Source of the DNA: Pseudoxanthomonas broegbernensis
Lineage (GTDB): Bacteria > Pseudomonadota > Gammaproteobacteria > Xanthomonadales > Xanthomonadaceae
Assembly (NCBI RefSeq): GCF_014202435.1
Contig: NZ_JACHGU010000001.1
Span: 1-64,000, forward strand
Direction of reading: 5' to 3'
DNA length: 64,000 nt
The notes beneath the pieces were generated by a model that did not search any database, was not told the origin of the DNA, and saw only the letters and a program-made list of their open reading frames with translations. The translations under genes were made by a program, and so were the position numbers. Shown here piece by piece: positions 43,321 through 52,381 of this stretch. The first letter of the stretch is position 1; every line of letters starts with the position of its first letter.

Positions 43321-44073
43321 ATGCACGTCCGCCAGGCCGCCAACGTCCTCGAACTGCTGGAGTTCTTCGCTCGCCGCGGCTCGGTGGCGACCCTGGCCGA
43401 GATCGCCGACGAACTCGGCTGGCCGCGCTCGAGCACCTTCAACCTGGTCAACACCCTGGCCGACGCCGGCTTCCTCTACGAGCCGTTCGACCGCCGAGGC
43501 TATTACCCCACGCCGCGCTGGCTGATGCTGGCCCAGCGCGTGGCCGAGGCCGAGCCGCTGCCCGGGGCCATCCACGAACTGGCCGCGGAAGTGGCGCGCC
43601 GGACCGGCGAGACCACCGCCATCGGCGCGCCGGCCGGGGTGCATGCCAGCCTGCTGGACGTGGCCGAGTCCGCCCACGCGGTGCGCTTCTTCGCCCGGAT
43701 CGGCGACCGCATCCCGATCCATGCCAGTTCCCTGGGCCGCGCGCTGCTGGCCCAGTACGCGCCCGCCGAGCGCCAGGCGCTGTACCGCAGGATCCGCTTC
43801 GAGCGGTACTCGCAGACCACGCCGATGGCGCCCGAGGCGATCGAGTCGGCCATCGCCGAGGGCGAGCGGCGCGGCTACCACCGCAGCGACCACGAGTACC
43901 TGCCGGATCTGGCCGGCGTGGCCCTGCCGCTGCCGCTGCCGCACCGGCGGCTGTCCATCGTGGTCGCCGGGCCGGTGTCGCGCTGCCTGGAGCACCGCGA
44001 TGCGATCGCGCGCACCGTGCGGGACCTGCGCGACCGCTGCCTGGCGGCGCTGGAGGATGGCGGCGCGGGCTGA
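43321..44073 (+). CDS. IclR-family transcriptional regulator
   Basis: A 250-residue regulator. The N-terminal winged HTH (MHVRQAANVLELLEFFARRG, then a TLAEIADELGWPRSSTFNLV helix pair) is followed by the IclR effector domain (about 80-245), with ARIGDRIPIHASSLGRALLA and YHRSDHEYLPDLAGVALPLP. Such proteins repress or activate adjacent catabolic operons according to a small organic acid. Its targets are probably the CoA-transferase and dehydrogenase genes, through the AT-rich region near 41860. It converges with the Lrp-type gene. Confidence 0.92.
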   Translation: MHVRQAANVLELLEFFARRGSVATLAEIADELGWPRSSTFNLVNTLADAGFLYEPFDRRGYYPTPRWLMLAQRVAEAEPLPGAIHELAAEVARRTGETTAIGAPAGVHASLLDVAESAHAVRFFARIGDRIPIHASSLGRALLAQYAPAERQALYRRIRFERYSQTTPMAPEAIESAIAEGERRGYHRSDHEYLPDLAGVALPLPLPHRRLSIVVAGPVSRCLEHRDAIARTVRDLRDRCLAALEDGGAG

Positions 44074-44117
44074 AGGCGAGGCCCCGCCGCGCCGCGCGCG
44101 GCGCCGTGCGTACCGCC

Positions 44118-44609
44118 TCAGCCGGCGGCGGGCGAGGGTGCGAGCGGATAGCCGCCGAAGGACTTCATCTCGTCCATCAGGAAGTTGGAGGTGATCTTCT
44201 CCACGCCGAAGCCGCCTTCCATCATCTCCAGCATCAGCCGCTTCCAGTCGTGCAGGTCGGTGACGACCACCCGCAGCATGTAGTCGTACTGCCCGCTCAC
44301 CCGCCACGACTCGACCACCTCGCCGGTGCGCGCCACCCACTGGTCGAACCGGCCGAAATGGCCGGGCGAGTGCCGCTCGAACGAGACCTGGGCCAGGACG
44401 ATGGTCACCGCGCGGATGCGGTCCACCGCCACGTGCGCGTGGTAGCCGGTGATCAGGCGCTTGCCCTCCAGCTCGCGCACCCGCCGCAGGCAGGCGCTGG
44501 GCGACAGCGCCACGCGGTCGGCCAGGGCCTGGTTGGAGATCCGCGCGTCCTGCTGCAGCACCTGCAGGATCTTCAGGTCGGTGCGGTCGATGGTGTCTTT
44601 CAGGGACAT
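44118..44609 (-). CDS. Lrp/AsnC-family transcriptional regulator
   Basis: A 163-residue regulator. HTH in IDRTDLKILQVLQQDARISN then ALADRVALSPSACLRRVREL, and an RAM ligand-binding domain (about 70-155) with SFERHSPGHFGRFDQWVART and VSGQYDYMLRVVVTDLHDWK. This is the branch that responds to amino acids. It is divergent from the peptidase/permease/amidase operon to its right, which deals with peptides and amino acids and is its most likely target. The stop lies 45 bases from the IclR gene stop. Confidence 0.93.
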   Translation of the reverse strand: MSLKDTIDRTDLKILQVLQQDARISNQALADRVALSPSACLRRVRELEGKRLITGYHAHVAVDRIRAVTIVLAQVSFERHSPGHFGRFDQWVARTGEVVESWRVSGQYDYMLRVVVTDLHDWKRLMLEMMEGGFGVEKITSNFLMDEMKSFGGYPLAPSPAAG

Positions 44610-44979
44610 CTGCGGGTGGCCGTGGCGGGCGGAAGTGCCGGCAGTGTCCACAACGCTTCCCCGCGCCACAACCGTGCCCGATCGCGCGCGCGCGCGACCG
44701 CAGGATCTGTCGAATCGCCCCGCCCTGGCGTCGCACATCTGCGCAATTGCACCGCCCGGACGCGGGGATTGTTGCGCGCGACCGCAAGGAAATCCTTTTG
44801 CATCAATGGGTTGAAGCGATTCGGCGCATGCGCGTGGCGGCTGGACACGGGCCGGTGGCCGGGGCGTAGATAGGCCCGGGAAAACATCGTGCGCGTGTGC
44901 GGACTTCAACGCCGCGCACCGCCGGAACTTCGCGGCGCGGCCGCCGCCCATGCACCGCGCGACCTGGACGGGGAAGACG
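44610..44979. other. Divergent intergenic region between the Lrp gene and the peptidase operon
   Basis: 370 bases with no gene. It includes a locally less GC-rich stretch around 44770-44830 (AGGAAATCCTTTTGCATC, TTGAAGCGATTC) that may hold the operon promoter and Lrp sites. No repeat clear enough to name was found. Confidence 0.45.
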
Positions 44980-47286
44980 ATGGACGAGGGACGCAAGGCA
45001 AATGCGCGCGCGCCGGCACGGCGCCCGGCCGCACCGTCGGCATGCGCGCGCGCCGCCGCTCCAGGACCGTCCGCCGACCCGCCCATGGCCGGCCGCCGCA
45101 CCTTCCTCGCCGCTTGCGCCGGCCTGCTGGCGGGCGCCGTGTCGCCGCGGATCGCGGCGGCGGCCGCGTCCATCTCCGCGCCCTCTCCGTGGCCGCTGCC
45201 GCCGGCGGCAAGGCGGATCGCGGCCACGATCGGCCGCTTCGGCCATGCGCGCATCGACCCCTACGCCTGGCTGCGGCCGAAGGACTGGTTCGCGGTGCTG
45301 CGCGATCCATCCACGCTGGAGGCGCCGATCCGCGCCCAGATCGATGCCGAGAACGCCTACGCCCAGGCCATGCTCGCGCCGACGCGGCCGCTGCAGCGCC
45401 AATTGCGCGAGCGCATCGAACGGCTGGCCGCGCTGCCGCGCCCACTCGCCGGCCTGCGCAGCGGCGGCTTCCTCTACGCCACGCGCACGGCGGGCGGCAA
45501 CACCGTGCACGTGCGCACGCCATCGGCCGGCGGGCCGGAACAGGTGCTCCTGGACGAGGCCGCCGACACCGGCGGCAAGGCGCCGGCGGCCACCCGCCAT
45601 AGCGCCGACGGGCGCCTGTTCGGCTGGGCGGTCGAAACGGGCGAGGGACGCCACCGGCTGCGCGTGCGCACGGTCGCCGACGGCCGCCTGCGGGTGGACG
45701 ACATCGACGATGGCACCGGTGCGTTCGCGTTCTCGCCCGACGGCCGCTGGCTGTTCTGGGCCGCGCACGGGGCCGACGGACAGGGGGCGAGCGTGCTGCG
45801 CCGCGACCTCGCCTCCGGCGCGCAGGACGTGCTGTACGCCGAGGCCGACGCCGCCTTCGCGCTGACCCTGCGCACCACCGCGGCCGGCGGCTACCTGGTC
45901 GTCCGCGCCGACGATGGCCAGGCCTCGGAGGTGCGGCTGCTGGCGTTGCGCGCACCCGGGGCCGCGTTGCGGCGGGTCGAGCCGCGCACGCCGGGCCTGC
46001 GCTACGACGTGGACGAATGGAACGGCGGCCTGCTGGTGCTGACCAATGCCGACGGCGCCCACGACTTCAAGCTGATGGCCGCGCCGCTGGAGCGGCCGGG
46101 CCGCGCGGCATGGACGCCCCTGGTGGCGCACGTGCCGGGCCGCCCGATCCACGCGGTGCATCCGTTCGCCGCCGCGCTGGTGCGCGAGGAATGGCGCGAT
46201 GCCCTGCCGCGGCTGGTGCTGATGCACGCCGACGGTCGCGAGCGGGAGGTCGCGTTCGACGCGCCGGCCTGGGCGCTGCAGGTGGCGCCGGGGCAGGACT
46301 GGGACGTGGACGCGCTGGCGTTCGCCTTGCAGTCGCCGCGCATGCCGCCGCAGTCGCGCCTGCTCGACCTGGTGAGCGGCAGGCACGCGGCCGACGCCGC
46401 GCAGCCGGCGGCCGCGTCCTCGCCCGCGTTCGATCCGGAGCGCTACGAGGTGCGCCGTTTCGACGTCCGCGCCGACGATGGCGCGCAGGTGCCGGTCACG
46501 GTGGTGATGCGCGCCGGGCAGGCGCTGGACGGCAACGCGCCGCTGCTGCTGCGCGGCTATGGCGCGTACGGCCATTCGGCCGAGGCGGCGTTCGAGCCGC
46601 CGGTGCTGGCGCTGGTCGACCAGGGCTGGGTACACGCGGTCGCGCACGTGCGCGGCGGCGCCGAGCGCGGCAGCCGGTGGTGGGACGCGGTGCGGCGCAC
46701 CGGCAAGAAGAAGACCTTCACCGACTTCATCGCCTGCGCCGAGCACCTGGCCGATGCCGGCTACACCGCGCGCGGGCGCATCGTCGGCTTCGGCCTGTCC
46801 GCCGGCGGCACCCTGGTGGGCGCGGCGTACACGATGCGCCCGGAATTGTGGGCCGGGATGATCGCGCCGGTCGCGTTCGTGGACGTGCTGACCTCGCTGG
46901 AGTACTACGAGGACCACCCGATCGGCGCCCGCGGCATCCCGGTCTGGGGCGACCCGGCCGACCCGGCCGAGCACGCCTACGTGGCCAGCTACTCGCCCTA
47001 CGACAACCTGCGCGCGGCCGCGTATCCGGCGCTGCTGGCCACCGGCGTGGTCGACGACGACGCGGTCTCGTTCTGGGAGCCGCTGAAGTTCGCGATCAAG
47101 GCGCGCGTGCTGACCACGGCCGGGCAGCCGATCCTGTCGCTGACCGCTGCCGAGGGCGGCCACCTCGGGCCGCTGGGTGCGTATCCCGGCGTGGAGCAGC
47201 AGGCGATGTACCTGGCCTTCGCCATCTGGGCGGCGGAGCGGCGCTGGGGCGAGGTGCCGCAGCGCGCGCACGGGACCGCCCGGTGA
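44980..47286 (+). CDS. Oligopeptidase B-like S9 peptidase with Tat-type signal
   Basis: A 768-residue serine peptidase of the prolyl oligopeptidase/protease II type. N-terminal DPYAWLRPKDW, a beta-propeller, then the hydrolase domain with HVRGGAERGSRWWD, nucleophile Ser607 in GFGLSAGGTLVG, Asp in VVDDDAVSFWEP and His in AEGGHLGPL. A twin-arginine motif GRRTFLAACAGLLAGAVSPR lies about 36 residues in; an ATG at 45085 would place it at the very N-terminus, while 44980 has the better ribosome site (GGGGAAG). Export through Tat is likely. It is the first gene of the run whose next members overlap by 4 bases. Confidence 0.88.
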   Translation: MDEGRKANARAPARRPAAPSACARAAAPGPSADPPMAGRRTFLAACAGLLAGAVSPRIAAAAASISAPSPWPLPPAARRIAATIGRFGHARIDPYAWLRPKDWFAVLRDPSTLEAPIRAQIDAENAYAQAMLAPTRPLQRQLRERIERLAALPRPLAGLRSGGFLYATRTAGGNTVHVRTPSAGGPEQVLLDEAADTGGKAPAATRHSADGRLFGWAVETGEGRHRLRVRTVADGRLRVDDIDDGTGAFAFSPDGRWLFWAAHGADGQGASVLRRDLASGAQDVLYAEADAAFALTLRTTAAGGYLVVRADDGQASEVRLLALRAPGAALRRVEPRTPGLRYDVDEWNGGLLVLTNADGAHDFKLMAAPLERPGRAAWTPLVAHVPGRPIHAVHPFAAALVREEWRDALPRLVLMHADGREREVAFDAPAWALQVAPGQDWDVDALAFALQSPRMPPQSRLLDLVSGRHAADAAQPAAASSPAFDPERYEVRRFDVRADDGAQVPVTVVMRAGQALDGNAPLLLRGYGAYGHSAEAAFEPPVLALVDQGWVHAVAHVRGGAERGSRWWDAVRRTGKKKTFTDFIACAEHLADAGYTARGRIVGFGLSAGGTLVGAAYTMRPELWAGMIAPVAFVDVLTSLEYYEDHPIGARGIPVWGDPADPAEHAYVASYSPYDNLRAAAYPALLATGVVDDDAVSFWEPLKFAIKARVLTTAGQPILSLTAAEGGHLGPLGAYPGVEQQAMYLAFAIWAAERRWGEVPQRAHGTAR

Positions 47287-48782
47287 ACGGTGCCGCGCCC
47301 GCATTGCGCCGCGGCCTGACCTGGCGCTCGCTGCTGGTGCTGGGCATCGCCAACATCCTCGGCGCCGGGGTCTACGTGATGACCGGCACCGCGGCGGCGC
47401 AGTACGCCGGGCCGGCGGTGGTGGTGTCGTTCGGGCTGGCCGGGGCGGCCTGCGTCCTGGTCGGCCTGTGCTACGCCGAGCTGGCCGCGTGCATGCCCGA
47501 GTCCGGCTCGGCCTACACCTACTGCAGGCGCATGCTCGGGCTGGGGCCGGCATGGGCCCTGGGCTGGCTGCTGTTCCTGGAGTTCAGCGCCGGCGCGGCG
47601 CTGCTGGCGGTGGGGTTTTCCGGCTACCTGGGCAGCCTGCTCGGCGACCTGGGCCTGGCCCTGCCGGCGGCGCTGTCCACGCCGCTGGTGCGGGCCGGCG
47701 GCAGCGGCGGCCAGGTGGCGCTGGAACTCGGGCACGGGATCAACCTGGTGGCCGGACTGGCGGTGCTGGCGGCGGGCGCGGTGATGGCCTGGGGCATCTC
47801 GCATTCCTCGCGGGCCAACGCGGTGCTGGTGGTCATCAAGGTCGCGGTGCTGGTCGGCTTCGTGGCTGTGGGCGCCGGCGCGGTGGACGCGTCCCACTGG
47901 CGCCCGTTCGTGCCGCCCAACGAGGGCGGCTTCGCCTACGGCTGGCAGGGGGTGATGCGTGCGGCCTCGCTGCTGTTCTTCGCCTTCCTCGGCTTCGAGA
48001 CCGTGTCCACCGCCGCGGCCGAGACCGCCGACCCGCAGCGCGACGTGCCGCTGGGCATCCTCGGCTCGCTGGGGGTGTGCACCCTGCTGTACGGGCTGGT
48101 GGCGGTGGTGCTGACCGGGCTGGTGCCGTTCCGCGAGCTGGGTGTGCCCGACCCGATCGCCATCGCGGTGGACCGGATCGGGATGCCGGGCTTCGCCGTG
48201 CTGATCAAGGTCGGCGCGCTGGCCGGGCTGGCCTCGGTGCTGCTGGCCAACGCCTTCGGCCATTCGCGGGTGTGCTACGCGATGGCGCGCGACGGCCTGC
48301 TGCCCGGCCTGTTCGCGGTGGTGCACGCGCGCCGCGGCAGCCTGTGGCAGGCCAACCTGGTGCTGGCGGCGCTGGCCGCCGTCGGCGCCGCGCTGCTGCC
48401 GATCGCGGTGATCGCCGACATCGTCAGCTTCGGCGTGGCCTTCATGTTCAGCACCGTGGCCTTCGCCCTGATGCGCCTGCGCGGCGGCCAGCCGCACGCC
48501 GGGCACCGCTTCCGCGTGCCGCTGGGCGGACCGACCGTGCGCGGCACCTGGCTGGGCGTGGTGCCGGTGCTGGCCATCGCCTGCAGCGCGGCCATGGTGC
48601 TGCCGGTGGCGCTGGACATCCTCGGCCAACTGCGCCGCGGCGACTGGCTGCCGGCGCTGCTGCTGGGCGCCTACGGCGCGCTCGGCGCCGCGCTGTACTT
48701 CGGCTATGGCCGCGCCCGTGCGCGCGGCCTCGCCGTGGCCTCGCTTCCCGTCCCCCCCGCTTCCACCGGAACCGTCGCATGA
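47283..48782 (+). CDS. APC-family amino acid permease
   Basis: A 499-residue permease with about 12-14 helices. The first helix carries LGIANILGAGVYVMTGTAAA, the glycine-rich substrate site of the CAT/APC branch (as in YfnA), and the middle FFAFLGFETVSTAAAETADP motif is conserved. Takes up amino acids with protons. It starts with GTG overlapping the peptidase stop (GTGA), and its own stop overlaps the amidase start (ATGA): peptides cut outside could enter here as amino acids. Confidence 0.91.
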   Translation: MNGAAPALRRGLTWRSLLVLGIANILGAGVYVMTGTAAAQYAGPAVVVSFGLAGAACVLVGLCYAELAACMPESGSAYTYCRRMLGLGPAWALGWLLFLEFSAGAALLAVGFSGYLGSLLGDLGLALPAALSTPLVRAGGSGGQVALELGHGINLVAGLAVLAAGAVMAWGISHSSRANAVLVVIKVAVLVGFVAVGAGAVDASHWRPFVPPNEGGFAYGWQGVMRAASLLFFAFLGFETVSTAAAETADPQRDVPLGILGSLGVCTLLYGLVAVVLTGLVPFRELGVPDPIAIAVDRIGMPGFAVLIKVGALAGLASVLLANAFGHSRVCYAMARDGLLPGLFAVVHARRGSLWQANLVLAALAAVGAALLPIAVIADIVSFGVAFMFSTVAFALMRLRGGQPHAGHRFRVPLGGPTVRGTWLGVVPVLAIACSAAMVLPVALDILGQLRRGDWLPALLLGAYGALGAALYFGYGRARARGLAVASLPVPPASTGTVA

Positions 48783-50239
48783 GCGCCACCCCCATGAGCC
48801 TGCGCCAGGCCTTCGAGATCGGGCGCCTGGATGCGCACGACCAGGCCGCGCTGCGCCGCCGCGGCGAGGTGTCCGCGCCGGAACTGGCCGAAGCCGCGCT
48901 GCTGCGGATCGAGGCGCTGGACCCATTGCTGGGCGCGGTCAGCCATCGCGCGCCGGAACGGGCGCGGGCGCGCGCGGCCGGCCCGCTGGCCGACGCGCCG
49001 CTGGCCGGGGTGCCGTGGCTGGCCAAGGATTCGCTGGACTACCCGGGCATGCCGACCCGCGCGTGCTCGCGCAGCCGCAGCGGGGTGCTGGCCGAGCGCG
49101 GCCATGCCTACGCCGAGCGGATGGATGCGCAGGGCCTGGTGGCGGTGGGCAAGTCGTCGATGCCGGAGTTCGGCCTGCTCGGCTCCACCGAGCCGCTGGC
49201 CGGCCCGGTGACCCGCAACCCGTGGTCGCCGCGGCATTCGCCCGGCGGCTCCAGCGGCGGCGCGGCGGCGGCGGTGGCCGCCGGCCTGGTGCCACTGGCG
49301 CAGGGCAGCGACGGCGGCGGTTCGATCCGCATCCCGGCGGCCTGCTGCGGCATCGTCGGGCTCAAGCCGGGGCGCGACAGCACGGTGCGGGTGCGCGCGC
49401 GGCACACGATCGAGGACCTGCTGGTCGGCGACAGCCTGATGGCGCGCAGCGTGCGCGACGTGGCCCAGGGCTTCGCCGCCGCGCACGTCGACCCGCGCCG
49501 CGCCGCGGTCGCACGCCCGGGCGCCGCGCGGCTGCGGATCGGCGTGATCCAGGCCGGCCTGCTCGGCGATGCGCCGCATCCGGACGTGGCCGAATCGATC
49601 CGCGCCAGCGCCGACCTGTGCGCCTCGCTGGGACACGCGGTGGAGGCGGCGCAGTGGCCGCTGGACGGCACGGCCATGCTGCACGCCTTCCAGGACATCT
49701 GGACCCACCTGGGCGCCGACTGCGTGGATGCCGCCCGGCCGCTGCTGGGCGGGCGCCGGCTGGAGGATGCGCTGGAGCCCTGGACCCTGGCCCTGGGCCG
49801 GCGCGCGCTGGAACTGCCCACCGCCGCGCTGGAACGCGGCTACGCGCAACTGGCGCGGCTGCCGGCGCAGATGGCCGCCTTCCACACGCGCTACGACGTG
49901 CTGCTGTCGCCGGTGGTCGCCGCGCCGGTGCCGCCGCTGGGCAGCTTCGGCCCGTCGCTCCCGGCGGAGGAACTGATGGGTACGATGTTCGACTGGATCG
50001 CCTACACGCCGCTGCAGAACCTGGCCGGCACCCCGGCCATCTCGCTGCCGCTGTCCTGCGACGCGCAGGGCCTGCCGCTGGGCAGCATGTTCGGCGCCGA
50101 CCGCGGCGACGAGGACCTGCTGCTGGGCCTGGCGCTGGAACTGGAGCAGGCCCGGCCCTGGCAGGGGCGGTGGCCGCCCGTCTCGGTGGCTTCGCCGCCG
50201 GCGGCCGTTCCCGCACCTTCCTTTCCCCTGTCCGTGTGA
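48779..50239 (+). CDS. Amidase, amidase-signature family
   Basis: A 486-residue amide hydrolase. The Ser-cisSer-Lys triad is complete: Lys83 in [10 protein letters not shown], Ser158 in [12 protein letters not shown] and nucleophile Ser182 in [13 protein letters not shown], with the spacings (75 and 24) seen in fatty-acid amide hydrolase and other members. No signal peptide, so it acts in the cytoplasm. Substrate unknown; it may be an amide, amino-acid amide or carbamoyl compound. Translationally coupled to the permease before it; the PaiB-esterase fusion begins 7 bases later. Confidence 0.93.
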   Translation: MSATPMSLRQAFEIGRLDAHDQAALRRRGEVSAPELAEAALLRIEALDPLLGAVSHRAPERARARAAGPLADAPLAGVPWLAKDSLDYPGMPTRACSRSRSGVLAERGHAYAERMDAQGLVAVGKSSMPEFGLLGSTEPLAGPVTRNPWSPRHSPGGSSGGAAAAVAAGLVPLAQGSDGGGSIRIPAACCGIVGLKPGRDSTVRVRARHTIEDLLVGDSLMARSVRDVAQGFAAAHVDPRRAAVARPGAARLRIGVIQAGLLGDAPHPDVAESIRASADLCASLGHAVEAAQWPLDGTAMLHAFQDIWTHLGADCVDAARPLLGGRRLEDALEPWTLALGRRALELPTAALERGYAQLARLPAQMAAFHTRYDVLLSPVVAAPVPPLGSFGPSLPAEELMGTMFDWIAYTPLQNLAGTPAISLPLSCDAQGLPLGSMFGADRGDEDLLLGLALELEQARPWQGRWPPVSVASPPAAVPAPSFPLSV

Positions 50240-50246
50240 TCCGTCC

Positions 50247-51899
50247 ATGAATCCTCTCTTTTCCGCGCGCGGGCCCGCCGACGCGATCGACCTCTTCGCC
50301 GGCCAGCCCCTGGCCTGGATCGTCACCGGCCAGGCCGGGCAGCTCGGCGCCAGCGTGCTGCCGCTGCAACTGGAGTGCGATGCCGAAGGCCGGCCCGTGC
50401 GCATCCTCGGCCACTTCGGCCGCGGCAACCCGCAGGTGCGCGCGCTGGCTGCCGACCCGCGCGCCACCATCCTGCTGTTGGGCCCGCACGGCTACATCTC
50501 CCCGTCCTGGTTCGCCGACCGCAGCCGCGCGCCGACCTGGAACTACGCCTGGGCGGTGTTCGAGGTGGAGGTCGAACTGCGCGACACCCCGGCCGACGCC
50601 GATGCCCTGATCGGCGGCCTGGTCGAACAGATGGAGGCCGGGCGGCCGGCGGCATGGAGCGTGCGCGACATGGGCGCGCGCTACGCGCAGCTCGCGCCGG
50701 GCGTGGTCGGCTTCCACGCCCACGTGCGCGCGGCGCGCAGTGCGTTCAAGCTGGGCCAGGACGAACGCGACGACGTGCTGGCCGACATCCTGCGCGGGCT
50801 GGACATCACCGGCCAGGACGCGCTGGCGGCATGGATGCGCCGCTTCGCCCAGGACCGGCCGCAGGCGCTGCCCGCGCCGATGCCGGCGCCGGCGCCGCTG
50901 GACCCGGAGATCATGCTGTTCATCGACGACGTGCGCGCGACCTGGCAACGCCTGAGCCAGGGCCGCGCGCTTGACTGGCCCGCCCGCCGCGCGCTGGCCG
51001 AGGCCTCGCGCGCGCCCTGGCGCGAGGGCGGTCCGGCGATGGGCCGGACCACCGAGCCGAGCGCGCCGACCGAGGCCGGCCCGGTGCGCCTGCGCATCCA
51101 CGATCCCGCGCCGGGCCGGGCCAAGCCGACCCTGGTCTACATGCACGGCGGCGGCTGGGCGTTGTTCAGCCTGGACACCCACGACCGCCTGATGCGCGAG
51201 TACGCCCACGCCACCGGCATGGCCGTGGTCGGCGTGGACTACGCGCTGGCGCCGGAGGCGCGCTACCCGGCGGCGCTGGACCAGGTGGTCGGCGTGGTGC
51301 GCTGGCTGCGCGCGCACGGCGCCGACCACGGCCTGGACGGCGAGCGCCTGGCCCTGGGCGGCGACTCGGCCGGCGGCAGCCTGTCCATGGGCGCGGCGCT
51401 GAAGCTGCGCGACGCCGGCCAGGGCGATGCGGTCAAGGCGGTGCTGAGCATCTACGGCGGCTTCGGCCCGGACTTCTCCCCGACCGCCCTGCAGCGCTAC
51501 GCCTCGCCCGAGGACATGCTCACCGCGCAGGAGATCCGCGAGTTCTGGGACAACTACGCCGGCCACGTCCACGACCGCCGCGATCCCTGCCTGGTGCCGC
51601 TGCTCGCGCGCCTGGACGGGTTGCCGCCGGTGTTCCTGGTGATCGCCGAGTGCGACGCGCTGGCCGAGCAGAACCTGCAGATGGCCGGCAGCCTGCTCGC
51701 GGCCGGCGTCGCGGTGGAGGCGAAGGTCTACCCGGGCGCGCCGCACAGCTTCATCGAGGCGATGGCGGTGTCCTCGACCGCGCGCCGGGCGATCGCCGAC
51801 AGCGCGCGATGGCTGTGCCGGACCCTCGGCGTGGAGTATCCGGCGCCCGCCGCCGCCGACGGGCAGCGCGCCGACGGGTCCGGGGCCGGGCGCCGATGA
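50247..51899 (+). CDS. PaiB-like FMN-binding domain fused to an HSL-type alpha/beta hydrolase
   Basis: A 550-residue two-domain protein. Residues about 1-200 match PaiB-type split-barrel proteins (ILGHFGRGNPQVRALA, GPHGYISPSWFADRSRAPTW, then NYAWAVFEVEVELRD, and the AFKLGQDERDDV end). After a Pro-rich linker, residues about 285-530 form a hormone-sensitive-lipase-family esterase: oxyanion MHGGGWALFS (His300), nucleophile Ser374 in GGDSAGGSL, acid in AECDALAEQN, base His in GAPHSFIEA. Each half is complete. PaiB proteins are linked to sporulation and protease repression in Bacillus and bind flavin or heme-like ligands. The combination is unusual to me. Coupled to the amidase; the proC remnant overlaps its stop. 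Confidence 0.9.
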   Translation: MNPLFSARGPADAIDLFAGQPLAWIVTGQAGQLGASVLPLQLECDAEGRPVRILGHFGRGNPQVRALAADPRATILLLGPHGYISPSWFADRSRAPTWNYAWAVFEVEVELRDTPADADALIGGLVEQMEAGRPAAWSVRDMGARYAQLAPGVVGFHAHVRAARSAFKLGQDERDDVLADILRGLDITGQDALAAWMRRFAQDRPQALPAPMPAPAPLDPEIMLFIDDVRATWQRLSQGRALDWPARRALAEASRAPWREGGPAMGRTTEPSAPTEAGPVRLRIHDPAPGRAKPTLVYMHGGGWALFSLDTHDRLMREYAHATGMAVVGVDYALAPEARYPAALDQVVGVVRWLRAHGADHGLDGERLALGGDSAGGSLSMGAALKLRDAGQGDAVKAVLSIYGGFGPDFSPTALQRYASPEDMLTAQEIREFWDNYAGHVHDRRDPCLVPLLARLDGLPPVFLVIAECDALAEQNLQMAGSLLAAGVAVEAKVYPGAPHSFIEAMAVSSTARRAIADSARWLCRTLGVEYPAPAAADGQRADGSGAGRR

Positions 51900-52381
51900 G
51901 CGCCCGCATCGCGTTCGTCGGCGGCGGCCACATGGCGCGCTGCCTGGTCGGAGGATTGCTGCGGCAGGGCATGCCGGCCGCGGCGATCCGCGTGGCCGAG
52001 CCCGGCGCCGCGCAGTTGATGTCGGGTTCGGCGCGGCCTCCGGAGGAACTGCGCCGCCAGGTCGCATCGCCCGGCGGCACCACCGAGGCGGCGCTGTCCA
52101 CGCTGGCGCAGGGGCGGTTCGTCCCCTTGCTGGTGGAGGCGGTGAGCCACGCCGCGCAGCGCGGGCCGGCGCATGCGGCGGAGGCCGCGCGCGTTGGCGC
52201 GGGGAATCGCCTTCACCTAGAATCCTGGCGGTCGGACGCCAGCCGCTCGCCACGTCCCCCACGACCGTCGCCGGTCCCGATTCCCGGGGGCACCATGGGC
52301 TTGCAAGTTGCCGCGCGCCGCGCCGGTCCGGCTCGGGATGCCGCCGCCTGCGATGGCATCCCGGCGGCGGGGCCGGCATGA
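51896..52381 (+). pseudogene. proC: proC with in-frame internal deletion
   Basis: Starts at an ATG overlapping the previous stop. Residues 1-39 are the NAD(P)-binding N-terminus of pyrroline-5-carboxylate reductase (MSARIAFVGGGHMARCLVGG). The frame then jumps straight to the C-terminus, LMSGSARPPEELRRQVASPG, then the GTTEAAL segment and a RFVPLLVEAVSHAAQRG tail. The roughly 170 residues between, including the proline-binding part and the dimer helices, are missing. The frame runs on about 60 residues past the normal end to 52381. Not able to catalyse P5C reduction. The junction is near 52013. Confidence 0.82.
52218..52223 (+). promoter_or_regulatory. -10 element TAGAAT before the DUF3325 operon
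   Basis: CCTAGAATCC lies inside the far end of the proC remnant frame and about 155 bases before the DUF3325 gene; it may start the membrane-protein operon. Confidence 0.3.
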
